Shown: positions 1 through 6,206 of the stretch, one piece after another
Position numbering within the stretch: position 1 is the stretch's first letter
Layout of the letters: the number at the start of each line of letters is the position of its first letter
Assembly: GCA_018699075.1 (NCBI GenBank)
Contig: JABIPV010000084.1
Location: 1 to 11,837 of the forward strand
Source: Kordiimonadaceae bacterium
GTDB taxonomy: Bacteria > Pseudomonadota > Alphaproteobacteria > Sphingomonadales > Emcibacteraceae
DNA length: 11,837 bases
Direction of reading: 5' to 3'
Position numbers and translations under genes: made by a program
Notes under the pieces: model-generated
Seen by the model: only the letters and a program-made list of their open reading frames with translations
What the model was told of the DNA's origin: nothing
Database searches by the model: none

Positions 1-48
1 CGACGGATTTTCTTTTATTGTCGGAATAAAATATTTTGAAAGACGCAT
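1..48 (-). CDS. proS: Prolyl-tRNA synthetase, N-terminal fragment (cut by window edge)
   Basis: Only the first 16 codons are inside the window, translating to MRLSKYFIPTIKENPS. This closely matches the N-terminus I know for alphaproteobacterial ProS (pattern MRLSxYFxPTxKExP). ProS charges tRNA-Pro with proline in the cytoplasm. The ATG at 48-46 is preceded by AAGG (58-55) at a 6-nt spacing, and by a plausible sigma-70 promoter just downstream of the preceding gene. Position supports the call, since proS commonly follows mce and DUF1467 in Alphaproteobacteria. The identification rests on a very short peptide plus synteny; the catalytic domains lie outside the window. Confidence 0.82.
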   Translation of the reverse strand, partial: MRLSKYFIPTIKENPS

Positions 49-54
49 ATTTGA

Positions 55-58
55 CCTT
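55..58 (-). promoter_or_regulatory. Ribosome binding site of proS
   Basis: AAGG on the minus strand ends 6 nt before the ATG at 48-46. It supports the start of the truncated proS frame. Confidence 0.6.
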
Positions 59-90
59 GAAAAATGATAAATTAAAAATTGATATAATGC

Positions 91-118
91 TTTATAGCAA
101 AGGTAAGATTTACTGCAA
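91..118 (-). promoter_or_regulatory. Candidate sigma-70 promoter for proS
   Basis: On the minus strand, TTGCAG (118-113) is followed after 16 nt by TATAAA (96-91). This predicts a start of transcription near 84 and a leader of about 36 nt before the proS ATG. The -35 box abuts the stop codon of the upstream gene, so proS may be transcribed separately. Box sequences and spacing match the candidate promoter of the 154-aa gene at 615-642. It was found by eye only. Confidence 0.45.
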
Positions 119-583
119 TTATCTTTTACGAATTGGTCTTCTTTTTTCTCGGGCTTGTTGATCACAAAGCATATAAACGCGCCTTTTATCTAATTCTTGT
201 AATGATGTCCCGTTCCACAGAACATCTCCATCTTTAACCGTCACTTGCCCTAATATAATTTTACCTTCATCGCTTTGGCTTAGTCCTGCAATATTTGCGC
301 GGCCCTTTTCTTTTAAGGCATCATGTGTCATGTAAAATGAATATCCATCTTCACCAAGACCAAGAATATTTCCGCCATTTATATCAGCCGGAACAACACT
401 ATTGCCACGGACATCTACATTTGGCTCATAATTGACATTGGCATCCGGCACATGTTTGGTGAGCAACCGACAATCACTTGGTGTAACCAATATAATTTGT
501 TGCGTATTTTTTTCTTGCGATTGGGCCAGTGAATTTAAAGCAGCAAAACTCAACAAAACCAATGTGTATAAAAATTTACTCAT
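119..583 (-). CDS. Small exported protein of unknown function (154 aa)
   Basis: I do not recognise a named family. The protein starts MSKF, then has a hydrophobic stretch (about residues 4-16) and an SLA-Q site around residue 20, which fits a Sec signal peptide cleaved by signal peptidase I. There is no lipobox cysteine. The predicted mature part (about 134 aa) is soluble, with two cysteines, C38 and C140, that could form a disulfide in the periplasm. The central region (residues 50-125) is rich in short polar and glycine-containing segments and looks mostly beta. The tail is strongly basic (REKRRPIRKR). The ATG is well supported by AGGAGA 7 nt upstream. It lies after the terminator of the preceding operon and just before proS, with its own candidate promoter at 615-642. 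Signal peptide and position are seen; periplasmic location is inferred. Confidence 0.8.
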   Translation of the reverse strand: MSKFLYTLVLLSFAALNSLAQSQEKNTQQIILVTPSDCRLLTKHVPDANVNYEPNVDVRGNSVVPADINGGNILGLGEDGYSFYMTHDALKEKGRANIAGLSQSDEGKIILGQVTVKDGDVLWNGTSLQELDKRRVYMLCDQQAREKRRPIRKR

Positions 584-806
584 CTAACGTCTCCTGAGTT
601 ACATCATAAGTTAATTTATACCTTAAGATCAATATGTGGCAAAATTACAACTAGGTGTAAAAATATTATGTGTAAACTATTTTTTAGAGTGACAGGTACA
701 AATATGTCGATTAGGTTAATTCCTGTAAGTGAGACCCAAGTTTGGGATCGAGGAAACTCTTAAGTCAAATAATAAAAAAATTAGGTCAAAAATCACTACA
801 CCAAAT
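584..806. other. AT-rich intergenic region
   Basis: This stretch separates the exported-protein gene from the terminator of the upstream operon. It contains the AGGAGA ribosome binding site and candidate promoter of that gene (615-642), and a short dyad CCCAA-GT-TTGGG at 735-746. I see no tRNA, known small RNA or convincing coding frame. A 19-codon plus-strand frame at 704-763 is too short to support. Confidence 0.6.
615..642 (-). promoter_or_regulatory. Candidate sigma-70 promoter of the 154-aa gene
   Basis: On the minus strand, TTGCCA (642-637) and TATAAA (620-615) are separated by 16 nt. Transcription would start near 608 and give a leader of about 25 nt containing the AGGAGA ribosome binding site. 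It lies downstream of the strong terminator at 807-836, so a separate promoter for this gene is expected. Confidence 0.5.
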
Positions 807-836
807 AAAAAAGCAAGGTTTGTCCTTGCTTTTTTT
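807..836 (-). terminator. Intrinsic terminator of the nuo-birA-rnj-mce-DUF1467 unit
   Basis: GCAAGG (813-818) and CCTTGC (824-829) form a stem with a 5-nt loop. It is flanked by A6 on one side and T7 on the other, so the stem can extend through A-T pairs. On the minus strand the hairpin is followed by six U residues. It begins about 25 nt past the stop codon of the DUF1467 gene, which is the expected position. Its symmetry would also allow termination of any plus-strand transcript, but no plus-strand gene is visible. Confidence 0.85.
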
Positions 837-850
837 ATGCCTAAAACACA

Positions 851-880
851 TTTGGCATCAATCACTTAATTGATACCAAA
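851..880 (-). repeat. 12-bp hairpin spanning the DUF1467 gene stop codon
   Basis: Read on the minus strand, TTTGGTATCAAT and ATTGATGCCAAA form a 12-bp stem around a 6-nt loop, TAAGTG. The only irregular pair is a U-G wobble in minus-strand RNA. In plus-strand RNA the same position would be a C-A mismatch, so the structure favours function in the minus-strand transcript. It covers the last codons and the stop of the DUF1467 gene and lacks a U tract. It sits just before the terminator at 807-836 and may block 3' exonucleases. Confidence 0.65.
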
Positions 881-1104
881 TCCAAATAATCTACAATTGC
901 GACGATGATCATAAAAATAATTGTAATGCCCGTCGTGATTAACATTTTTTTCTTAATATTAGCGTGAACTGGTGAACCTACTTCAATACCATCTTTGATT
1001 TCTTCATCAGTTTCACTGTGGGTTATCACGCCTATAGGAAGAACCATAAATAAAAACAACCACCACGAAACAAAAAATGTGATGCTATAGCCTACTGCGT
1101 TCAT
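862..1104 (-). CDS. DUF1467 family small membrane protein (80 aa)
   Basis: This is a two-helix inner-membrane protein. The first helix spans about residues 7-26 (ITFFVSWWLFLFMVLPIGV) and the second about residues 54-74 (LITTGITIIFMIIVAIVDYL). Between them is a polar loop with EVGSPVHANIKKK, matching the family pattern of a Pro-containing segment and paired lysines before LITT. The frame is open to an ATG at 1149, but I chose the ATG at 1104: AAAGGA lies 7 nt upstream, and family members begin near MNxxxxI with the first helix close to the N-terminus. The upstream ATG would overlap mce by 34 bases and add an unrelated basic leader. The function is unknown. The gene follows mce by 11 nt and is the last gene of the operon. 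Confidence 0.85.
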   Translation of the reverse strand: MNAVGYSITFFVSWWLFLFMVLPIGVITHSETDEEIKDGIEVGSPVHANIKKKMLITTGITIIFMIIVAIVDYLDLVSIK

Positions 1105-1111
1105 AAAAAAA

Positions 1112-1117
1112 TCCTTT
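1112..1117 (-). promoter_or_regulatory. Ribosome binding site fixing the DUF1467 gene start
   Basis: AAAGGA on the minus strand ends 7 nt before the ATG at 1104 and overlaps the mce stop codon (1118-1116). This decides in favour of 1104 over the longer frame starting at 1149. Confidence 0.7.
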
Positions 1118-1520
1118 AAACTTGTTCTAATTCGATTAATGTTCCGCAAAAATCCTTCGGGTGAAGGAAGAGTACCGGTTTGCCGTGAGCCCCTATTGAA
1201 GGTTCGTTTGAGCCAAGAATTCTCATGCCTTTATTAAGCAAATTATCCCTGGCAGACAAAATGTCATCCACTTCATAACAAATGTGATGCATTCCCCCCG
1301 CATTATTTTTATTCAAATAAGACGTAATTGGGGAACTATCGCCCAATGGATATAACAATTCAATTTTTGTATTGGGTAAATTAATAAAAGCAACTGTAAC
1401 ACCATGCCCTGGAAGGTCAACGACCTCTGATACAATTGCGCCCAGAACATCCCGATAGAGCGCAATTGCTTTATCTAAATCCGGTACGGCAATGGCAATA
1501 TGATTTAACTTTCCAATCAT
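1116..1520 (-). CDS. mce: Methylmalonyl-CoA epimerase (134 aa)
   Basis: This is a VOC/glyoxalase-fold metalloenzyme that interconverts (2R)- and (2S)-methylmalonyl-CoA in propionyl-CoA degradation, feeding methylmalonyl-CoA mutase. Two beta-alpha-beta-beta-beta modules are visible. Likely metal ligands are H7 in LNHIAIAV, E54 in KIELLYP, H79 in GGMHHICYEVDD and E130 in GTLIELEQ. The motifs DLDKAIALYRDVLGA and HPKDFCGTLIELE are characteristic of the family, and the length is typical. Its ATG shares one base with the rnj stop codon (TAATG), so translation is probably coupled to rnj. No propionyl-CoA carboxylase or mutase genes are present here. The downstream DUF1467 gene is its usual alphaproteobacterial neighbour. 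Confidence 0.92.
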   Translation of the reverse strand: MIGKLNHIAIAVPDLDKAIALYRDVLGAIVSEVVDLPGHGVTVAFINLPNTKIELLYPLGDSSPITSYLNKNNAGGMHHICYEVDDILSARDNLLNKGMRILGSNEPSIGAHGKPVLFLHPKDFCGTLIELEQV

Positions 1521-3184
1521 TACTTACTTATCCTTGTCAAATTTATTGTCGTCACTGGCCCAGTTTCCTTACCTGTAAACTGTTTTGCTGCTTTTCGGCC
1601 CGTGACCCTCATCATTTCTTTTAATACGTCATCATCGGTCATTTTCTTTTTTGCCGCTAAGGTAAGCCCCTGATGAATTTTATCTTCTATATAATCCACC
1701 AATGTACCGGATTCATCTTCTGGTAATCCAAGGCATGTGATTTCAAGCGGTGCCAATAACGTCGACCTTTCATCCATTATAGCATGAATTACGATGGCAC
1801 CATTAAACAAAATGCGCCTACGTTCGACGATTGCCATATCTTCATCAGATATGAGCATATGACCATCGAGCGCTAATCTCCCCGTCGGTACTTCATTAAT
1901 TATACCTGACGGTTCAGGGGCCAGCTTAATCACCGTTCCGTTTTTAGGAACGATGGTTTTCTTAAAACCCAACTCCTTGGCAAATTCAGCCTGCTTTAAC
2001 AAGTGACGACGCTCGCCGTGAGTTGGCACAACAATTTCCGGCCTTATCCATTCGTACATTTGTTTTAGTTCATCTTGTCCTGGATGACCAGACACATGAA
2101 CAAAGGCGTCTTTTTCGGTAATCACTTCAACTGACTTTTCGATCAATAAATTATGTAGCCTTGCCAGTGTCAGTTCATTGCCGGGAATAATTTTCGATGA
2201 AAACACCACCGTATCACGCTTCGCAAGATGAACGTTTCGGTTATTATCCTGAACAATGCGCATAAGGGCGGCACGCGCTTCCCCCTGACAACCAGTACAA
2301 ACATATAATATTTTCTGCCGTGGTATATGGGACGCTTGTTCCTCCGTTAACATATCTGGAAAGTTTTCTAAGTAACCACATTTCCTTGCGGCAGCGACAT
2401 TGCGTTTTAATGACCGCCCTACAAGACATAAATGACGACCCGTAGCCGTCGCGACGTGGGCTAAAGTCCCGACCCTTGCAACATTTGAAGAAAAAGTCGT
2501 GCAAAATACGGCACCGGCTTTGTTCTTGAGTATTTTCTCAAGGCTATTACGGACTTCCATTTCAGATCCGGACGCCTTTTTATTAAAAACATTGGTTGAA
2601 TCGCAAACAATGGCCAGCACACCTTGATCGCCTACTTGTTTCATTTTCTCGGCGTCGGTGGCTTCACCAACAATCGGGCTTGGGTCAAGTTTCCAATCCC
2701 CCGTATGGAAAATCGTTCCAAGTGGCGTTTTGATCCGTAATGCATTAGGTTCTGGAATAGAGTGAGTGAGTGACACAAATTCAATATCAAAATCACCCAA
2801 TACGACATCCCCACCCAGGGGAATTTCATGGATGATGGCTTGATCAATTAATCCTGCTTCTGTCATTTTTGCCCGTAAAATCGTCGCCGTAAAAGGGGTT
2901 GCATAAAGTGGGCATCGGAACTCAGGCCATAGATGGACCACGGCACCTATATGATCTTCGTGTGCATGAGTTAGGATGAGCCCAAGAAGATCATCTTTAA
3001 TATTTTCTATAAATGAAATATCCGGCATAATAATATCAATACCCGGAAGATAATCATCGGCAAAGGAAAGGCCGCAATCAACCATAATCCACTGATTATC
3101 ATAGGAATAAAGATTTAAATTCATTCCTATCTCACCAGAGCCCCCAAGCGGTAGAAACAAAAGTTGCTTAAAGTCTTTGGTCAT
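1520..3184 (-). CDS. rnj: Ribonuclease J (554 aa)
   Basis: This is a metallo-beta-lactamase/beta-CASP ribonuclease with 5'-3' exonuclease and endonuclease activity in RNA turnover and rRNA maturation. In order: an N-terminal beta-lactamase part with LTHAHEDHIG (ligands H73, H75, D77, H78), H141 in LTHSIPEPNA and D163 in FHTGDW; then the beta-CASP insert with CDSTN (194-198) and FSSNVAR (231-237); then HVSGHPGQDEL (363-373) and PTHGE with H389; and a C-terminal domain from about residue 440. All expected zinc ligands are present and the length matches alphaproteobacterial RNase J. The ATG overlaps the coaX stop and the stop overlaps the mce start, each by one base. RNase J is rarer in Gram-negatives but typical of Alphaproteobacteria. 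Confidence 0.95.
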   Translation of the reverse strand: MTKDFKQLLFLPLGGSGEIGMNLNLYSYDNQWIMVDCGLSFADDYLPGIDIIMPDISFIENIKDDLLGLILTHAHEDHIGAVVHLWPEFRCPLYATPFTATILRAKMTEAGLIDQAIIHEIPLGGDVVLGDFDIEFVSLTHSIPEPNALRIKTPLGTIFHTGDWKLDPSPIVGEATDAEKMKQVGDQGVLAIVCDSTNVFNKKASGSEMEVRNSLEKILKNKAGAVFCTTFSSNVARVGTLAHVATATGRHLCLVGRSLKRNVAAARKCGYLENFPDMLTEEQASHIPRQKILYVCTGCQGEARAALMRIVQDNNRNVHLAKRDTVVFSSKIIPGNELTLARLHNLLIEKSVEVITEKDAFVHVSGHPGQDELKQMYEWIRPEIVVPTHGERRHLLKQAEFAKELGFKKTIVPKNGTVIKLAPEPSGIINEVPTGRLALDGHMLISDEDMAIVERRRILFNGAIVIHAIMDERSTLLAPLEITCLGLPEDESGTLVDYIEDKIHQGLTLAAKKKMTDDDVLKEMMRVTGRKAAKQFTGKETGPVTTINLTRISK

Positions 3185-3960
3185 TAATGGCTTTCTGTAT
3201 TTGCAGAATAGATTTCAAATAATCCATATGTGGTAAGTTCTTGGTCAACATATTCGATGATGTCAGTTGCTTCATTAAATAAAGGTGCAAGCCCCCCCGT
3301 TGCCAAAACTTTCATGGGGCTACCGTATTCTTTTGTAATGCGTTCTACCATCCCCTCAATCATGGAAAGATAGCCAAAGAATATGCCTGATTGGATGGCA
3401 GAAATAGTGCTGTTACCAATTACTTTTTTTGGTTTTTCAACCGCGACACGTGGTAATTTAGCTGCAGCCATGCTTAAGGCTTCAACTGATAAATTAACTC
3501 CTGGCGAAATAACGCCACCATGATAATCACCGTTCTTATCGATAATATCAAAAGTCGTTGCCGTACCGAAATCAATTATTATCATCGGCCCACCATATTT
3601 TTTGTGAGCGGCAACAGCATTTACCAAACGGTCAGCACCAACTTCAGCGGGATTAGGTAATTTAACTTTAACATTGAGATCAACATCTTCAGCACCGACA
3701 ACAAGTGCATCACACTTAAAATATCGACGGCAAAGAAGTTGGAGTGGGAAAAGTGTTTGCGGTACCACAGTCGCGATAATCGCGCCTTTAATATCAGCGA
3801 TATCAAGGTTTTCAAAATTGAGTAATTGGGAGAGCCAGACCATATATTCATCTGCCGTACGGCTATCAGCACTTGAAATACGCCATTTATGTATGATTTG
3901 CGTACCATCATGTAATGCAAAAACAATATTTGTATTTCCGGCATCAATCGCTAACAGCAT
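3184..3960 (-). CDS. coaX: Type III pantothenate kinase (258 aa)
   Basis: It phosphorylates pantothenate with ATP in the first committed step of coenzyme A synthesis, in the cytoplasm. It belongs to the ASKHA fold and needs a monovalent cation. Visible motifs are the phosphate-binding DAGNTN (6-11), VVPQ (66-69), GADR (108-111, with D110 as probable catalytic base), IDFGTATTFD (129-138, including the cation-site aspartate), GGVISPGV (148-155) and TGGLA (221-225). Length is normal. The ATG is 3 nt after the birA stop, and its own stop overlaps the rnj start. Type III enzymes are not feedback-inhibited by CoA, unlike CoaA. CoaX making CoA and Mce using CoA esters in one operon may be coincidental. 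Confidence 0.95.
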   Translation of the reverse strand: MLLAIDAGNTNIVFALHDGTQIIHKWRISSADSRTADEYMVWLSQLLNFENLDIADIKGAIIATVVPQTLFPLQLLCRRYFKCDALVVGAEDVDLNVKVKLPNPAEVGADRLVNAVAAHKKYGGPMIIIDFGTATTFDIIDKNGDYHGGVISPGVNLSVEALSMAAAKLPRVAVEKPKKVIGNSTISAIQSGIFFGYLSMIEGMVERITKEYGSPMKVLATGGLAPLFNEATDIIEYVDQELTTYGLFEIYSANTESH

Positions 3961-3963
3961 TTT

Positions 3964-4740
3964 TTACTCACTTTCTGTTGATGCAAAAAACACATCACCT
4001 GAATGGATAAGTTTAATCTCATCCTTTATGGATAACTTTAACGCGCCATCACTGTCTAGGTCAATGAAACGTCCAACAATTTCTTCATTAGGTAATCGCA
4101 CTGTTATCATATCTCCCTGCCCTTTGCAGACACTTAGCCATTTTTCTCTGATTGTAGAAAATCCTTCAACATGCCACATATTTAGCCAATGTGCCATTTT
4201 TTGCACCAAAATATTAAAAACATCTACATGATTAAATTCACGATCACTTAGTTCATTTAAATGAGTTGTCGGATAAATCGTTGCATCCGGATGATGCATT
4301 ATATTGATGCCAATACCGATAATAATATAATGTGAACCTTGATTAATCGTTGAACAGGTTTCAAGTAAAATACCAGATATTTTTTTATCATAGATTAATA
4401 CATCATTAGGCCATTTACATTTGGCAGCTGATTTATCATTAATAAATTCAGCAACCGTATCTCGAACGGCCAGTGATGTAACAAAGGATAATTGCGCCGA
4501 TTTATAGACGTTTTTTCCGGTATCATAAATAAGCGAGCTATATAAATTTCCCGGCTCTGATACCCATTCACGATCACCGCGACCACGGCCACCAGACTGT
4601 GCTGTTGCAGTAAGCCATAATCCACTTTTACCTTCGCCAGCTTCAATGCGGCGCATAGCTTCTTTATTGGTGCTATCAATAGACAAAAATGCCTGATGAT
4701 CAAAACCATCAGGCATTTTTAATTTAGAAATATTTTCCAT
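3964..4740 (-). CDS. birA: Biotin--[acetyl-CoA-carboxylase] ligase, monofunctional (258 aa)
   Basis: It activates biotin with ATP to biotinyl-AMP and attaches it to a lysine of biotin-dependent carboxylases. Visible are DSTN (22-25), the adenylate loop SGGRGRGDREW (49-59), KWPNDVL with K109, KISGILLE (120-127), GIGIN (142-146) and a C-terminal SH3-like region (about 212-255). There is no N-terminal helix-turn-helix, so it should not be a DNA-binding repressor like E. coli BirA. The frame is open to 4788, but that would overlap the nuoN end; I chose the ATG at 4740, 4 nt past the nuoN stop. No well-placed Shine-Dalgarno is visible, which suggests coupling to nuoN. An ATG at 4716 (M9) is an alternative but lies within the hairpin at 4685-4720. 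The start is less certain than the identity. Confidence 0.9.
   Translation of the reverse strand: MENISKLKMPDGFDHQAFLSIDSTNKEAMRRIEAGEGKSGLWLTATAQSGGRGRGDREWVSEPGNLYSSLIYDTGKNVYKSAQLSFVTSLAVRDTVAEFINDKSAAKCKWPNDVLIYDKKISGILLETCSTINQGSHYIIIGIGINIMHHPDATIYPTTHLNELSDREFNHVDVFNILVQKMAHWLNMWHVEGFSTIREKWLSVCKGQGDMITVRLPNEEIVGRFIDLDSDGALKLSIKDEIKLIHSGDVFFASTESE
4685..4720 (-). terminator. Terminator-like perfect inverted repeat inside the birA start
   Basis: AAAAATGCCTGATG (4685-4698) and CATCAGGCATTTTT (4707-4720) are perfect 14-bp complements around an 8-nt loop. On the minus strand the G/C-containing stem is followed by UUUUU, the form of an intrinsic terminator. It lies 24 nt past the nuoN stop and covers birA codons 7-19, ahead of the conserved DSTN motif. 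It could be a full terminator for nuo, a partial one (attenuator), or a structure controlling birA translation. The form is seen directly; the function is inferred. Confidence 0.6.
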
Positions 4741-4744
4741 CAAT

Positions 4745-6196
4745 TTAATTCTGAACAAGCCCTTGTGCCGCATTCGCGGCACCATCAAGAACTGGCCTTG
4801 AAATTTGTGGAATAATAAATGCCAGCACTAAAATTGCTGACAACGTCATTATAATTTTCATAGCATATGATTTCTGCGGTACAAATCCTTCAACAGGATC
4901 ATCAAAATACATAACTTTAACGATGCGAATGTAATAATAAGCACCAACCACACTGGCGAGTACTGCTATCGTCGCAAGAACAAAGTGTCCTTGAGTTACT
5001 ATCGGAATAATCACATACCATTTTGCGAAGAAACCCGCGAGCGGCGGCACACCGGCAAGTGAGAACATAAATATACTGATAAAAGCAGCAAACATAGGAT
5101 GGGTTTGCCCTAAACCGGAAAGCTCCCCTATGTCTTCGACCATGCCTTCTTCTTTACGGCGCATAGACATAATGCAAACAAACATGCCCACATTCATCAC
5201 CAAATAAATAGCCATGTAAATCATCAAACCTTTAAGACCGTCCGTTGTCCCAGCAATTAAACCAAGAAGCGCGAAACCAACATGACCAATCGAACTATAT
5301 GCCATCAAGCGTTTGATATTGGTTTGCATGATCGCTGCGAAAGATCCAAGTAACATAGATGCCACTGACATAAAGATCACCACTTGCGCCCATGATGAAC
5401 TTAGTTCACCAAATGGTACATATAATGTACGAGCGAGTAGCGCCAGAGCAGCTACCTTTGGTGCAACAGCAAAAAATGCTGTAACTGGTGTTTGCGAACC
5501 TTCGTAAACATCCGGCGTCCACATATGAAATGGCACTGCTGAGATTTTAAAGGCAAGACCGGACAGTACAAATACCAAGCCGATGATCGCTCCTATCGAA
5601 GCTTCTCCACCGTATAATGCAGTTGCAATGGATGTGAAATTAGTACTGCCAACAAAGCCATATATGAGTGAACAGCCATATAGAAGGATACCGGACGATA
5701 ACGCGCCAAGTACGAAATATTTAAGGCCCGCTTCCGTAGAACGTTCACTATCCCGTTTAAAGGCCGCAAGCACATAAAGCGCCAAACTTTGAAGTTCAAT
5801 ACCCATATAGAGTGACATAAGGTCATTAGCACTGACCATCACCATCATACCAATGGTCGCTAGAACCAGTAATACGGGGAACTCAAAACGGTTATCACCT
5901 TCAAGTTTAAAAAACTCACGTGACATAATCACCGCGAGACCAGAAGCCACAAGAACCAGTATTTTCATAAACTGGGTGAAACCGTCAGCAACAAACATGT
6001 TAGAAAAGGTAAACCTTTGCTCGCCACCATTTCCAAGGACGAGGAATAAAGTGATTACCATAAAACCAACCGCAAGCCAGCTAACCATGTTGACGCTATC
6101 TTTTTTAAATACACCTACCATTAGAAGTACCATAGCCCCTAAGGCTAGGAAAATTTCACCGTAAGCGATTGCAAGATTAGGAAATAATTCAGTCAT
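4745..6196 (-). CDS. nuoN: NADH-quinone oxidoreductase subunit N (483 aa)
   Basis: This is an antiporter-like proton-channel subunit in the complex I membrane arm, with about 14 transmembrane helices. Key charged residues match the positions known in E. coli NuoN: E134 in MGIELQSLALYVL, K217 in LAFKISAVPFHMWTPDVYEG and K247 in FFAVAPKVAAL. The motif SQTPVTAFFAVAPK and the later HVGFALLGL are typical. The ATG at 6196 has AGGAG 7 nt upstream, overlapping the nuoM stop. Length is normal. The 3' end carries a GC-rich hairpin (4765-4782), and birA begins 4 nt after the stop. Confidence 0.96.
   Translation of the reverse strand: MTELFPNLAIAYGEIFLALGAMVLLMVGVFKKDSVNMVSWLAVGFMVITLFLVLGNGGEQRFTFSNMFVADGFTQFMKILVLVASGLAVIMSREFFKLEGDNRFEFPVLLVLATIGMMVMVSANDLMSLYMGIELQSLALYVLAAFKRDSERSTEAGLKYFVLGALSSGILLYGCSLIYGFVGSTNFTSIATALYGGEASIGAIIGLVFVLSGLAFKISAVPFHMWTPDVYEGSQTPVTAFFAVAPKVAALALLARTLYVPFGELSSSWAQVVIFMSVASMLLGSFAAIMQTNIKRLMAYSSIGHVGFALLGLIAGTTDGLKGLMIYMAIYLVMNVGMFVCIMSMRRKEEGMVEDIGELSGLGQTHPMFAAFISIFMFSLAGVPPLAGFFAKWYVIIPIVTQGHFVLATIAVLASVVGAYYYIRIVKVMYFDDPVEGFVPQKSYAMKIIMTLSAILVLAFIIPQISRPVLDGAANAAQGLVQN
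4765..4782 (-). repeat. GC-rich 7-bp hairpin in the nuoN 3' end
   Basis: GTGCCGC (4765-4771) and GCGGCAC (4776-4782) form a perfect 7-bp stem with a 4-nt loop within the codons for GAANAAQ near the NuoN C-terminus. It precedes the terminator-like repeat at 4685-4720, so the pair resembles a 3'-end stabiliser plus terminator. GC-rich alanine codons could also give this by chance. Confidence 0.45.
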
Positions 6197-6206
6197 GTTT
6201 TCTCTC

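Noticed and set aside
83..88. Plus-strand TATAAT
   Set aside because: TTGAAA lies 20 nt and TTGACC 26 nt upstream, outside normal spacing, and no plus-strand gene follows.
704..763. 19-codon plus-strand frame (MSIRLIPVSETQVWDRGNS)
   Set aside because: It is too short, has only a weak AGG upstream and no clear promoter; it is expected by chance.
1153..1168. Small hairpin with following T5 on the minus strand in the mce 3' end (TCCTTC/GAAGGA)
   Set aside because: The stem is only 6 bp with half A-T pairs, and it encodes the conserved HPKDF segment; probably coincidental.
1882..1912. Imperfect inverted repeat inside rnj (CCGTCGGTA / TACCTGACGG)
   Set aside because: It has a bulge, no U tract, and lies well inside coding sequence; no clear role.
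3674..4231. 185-codon plus-strand open frame
   Set aside because: It is antisense to coaX and birA, which have intact family motifs. The product is low-complexity and Ser/Ile-rich and resembles no family I know.
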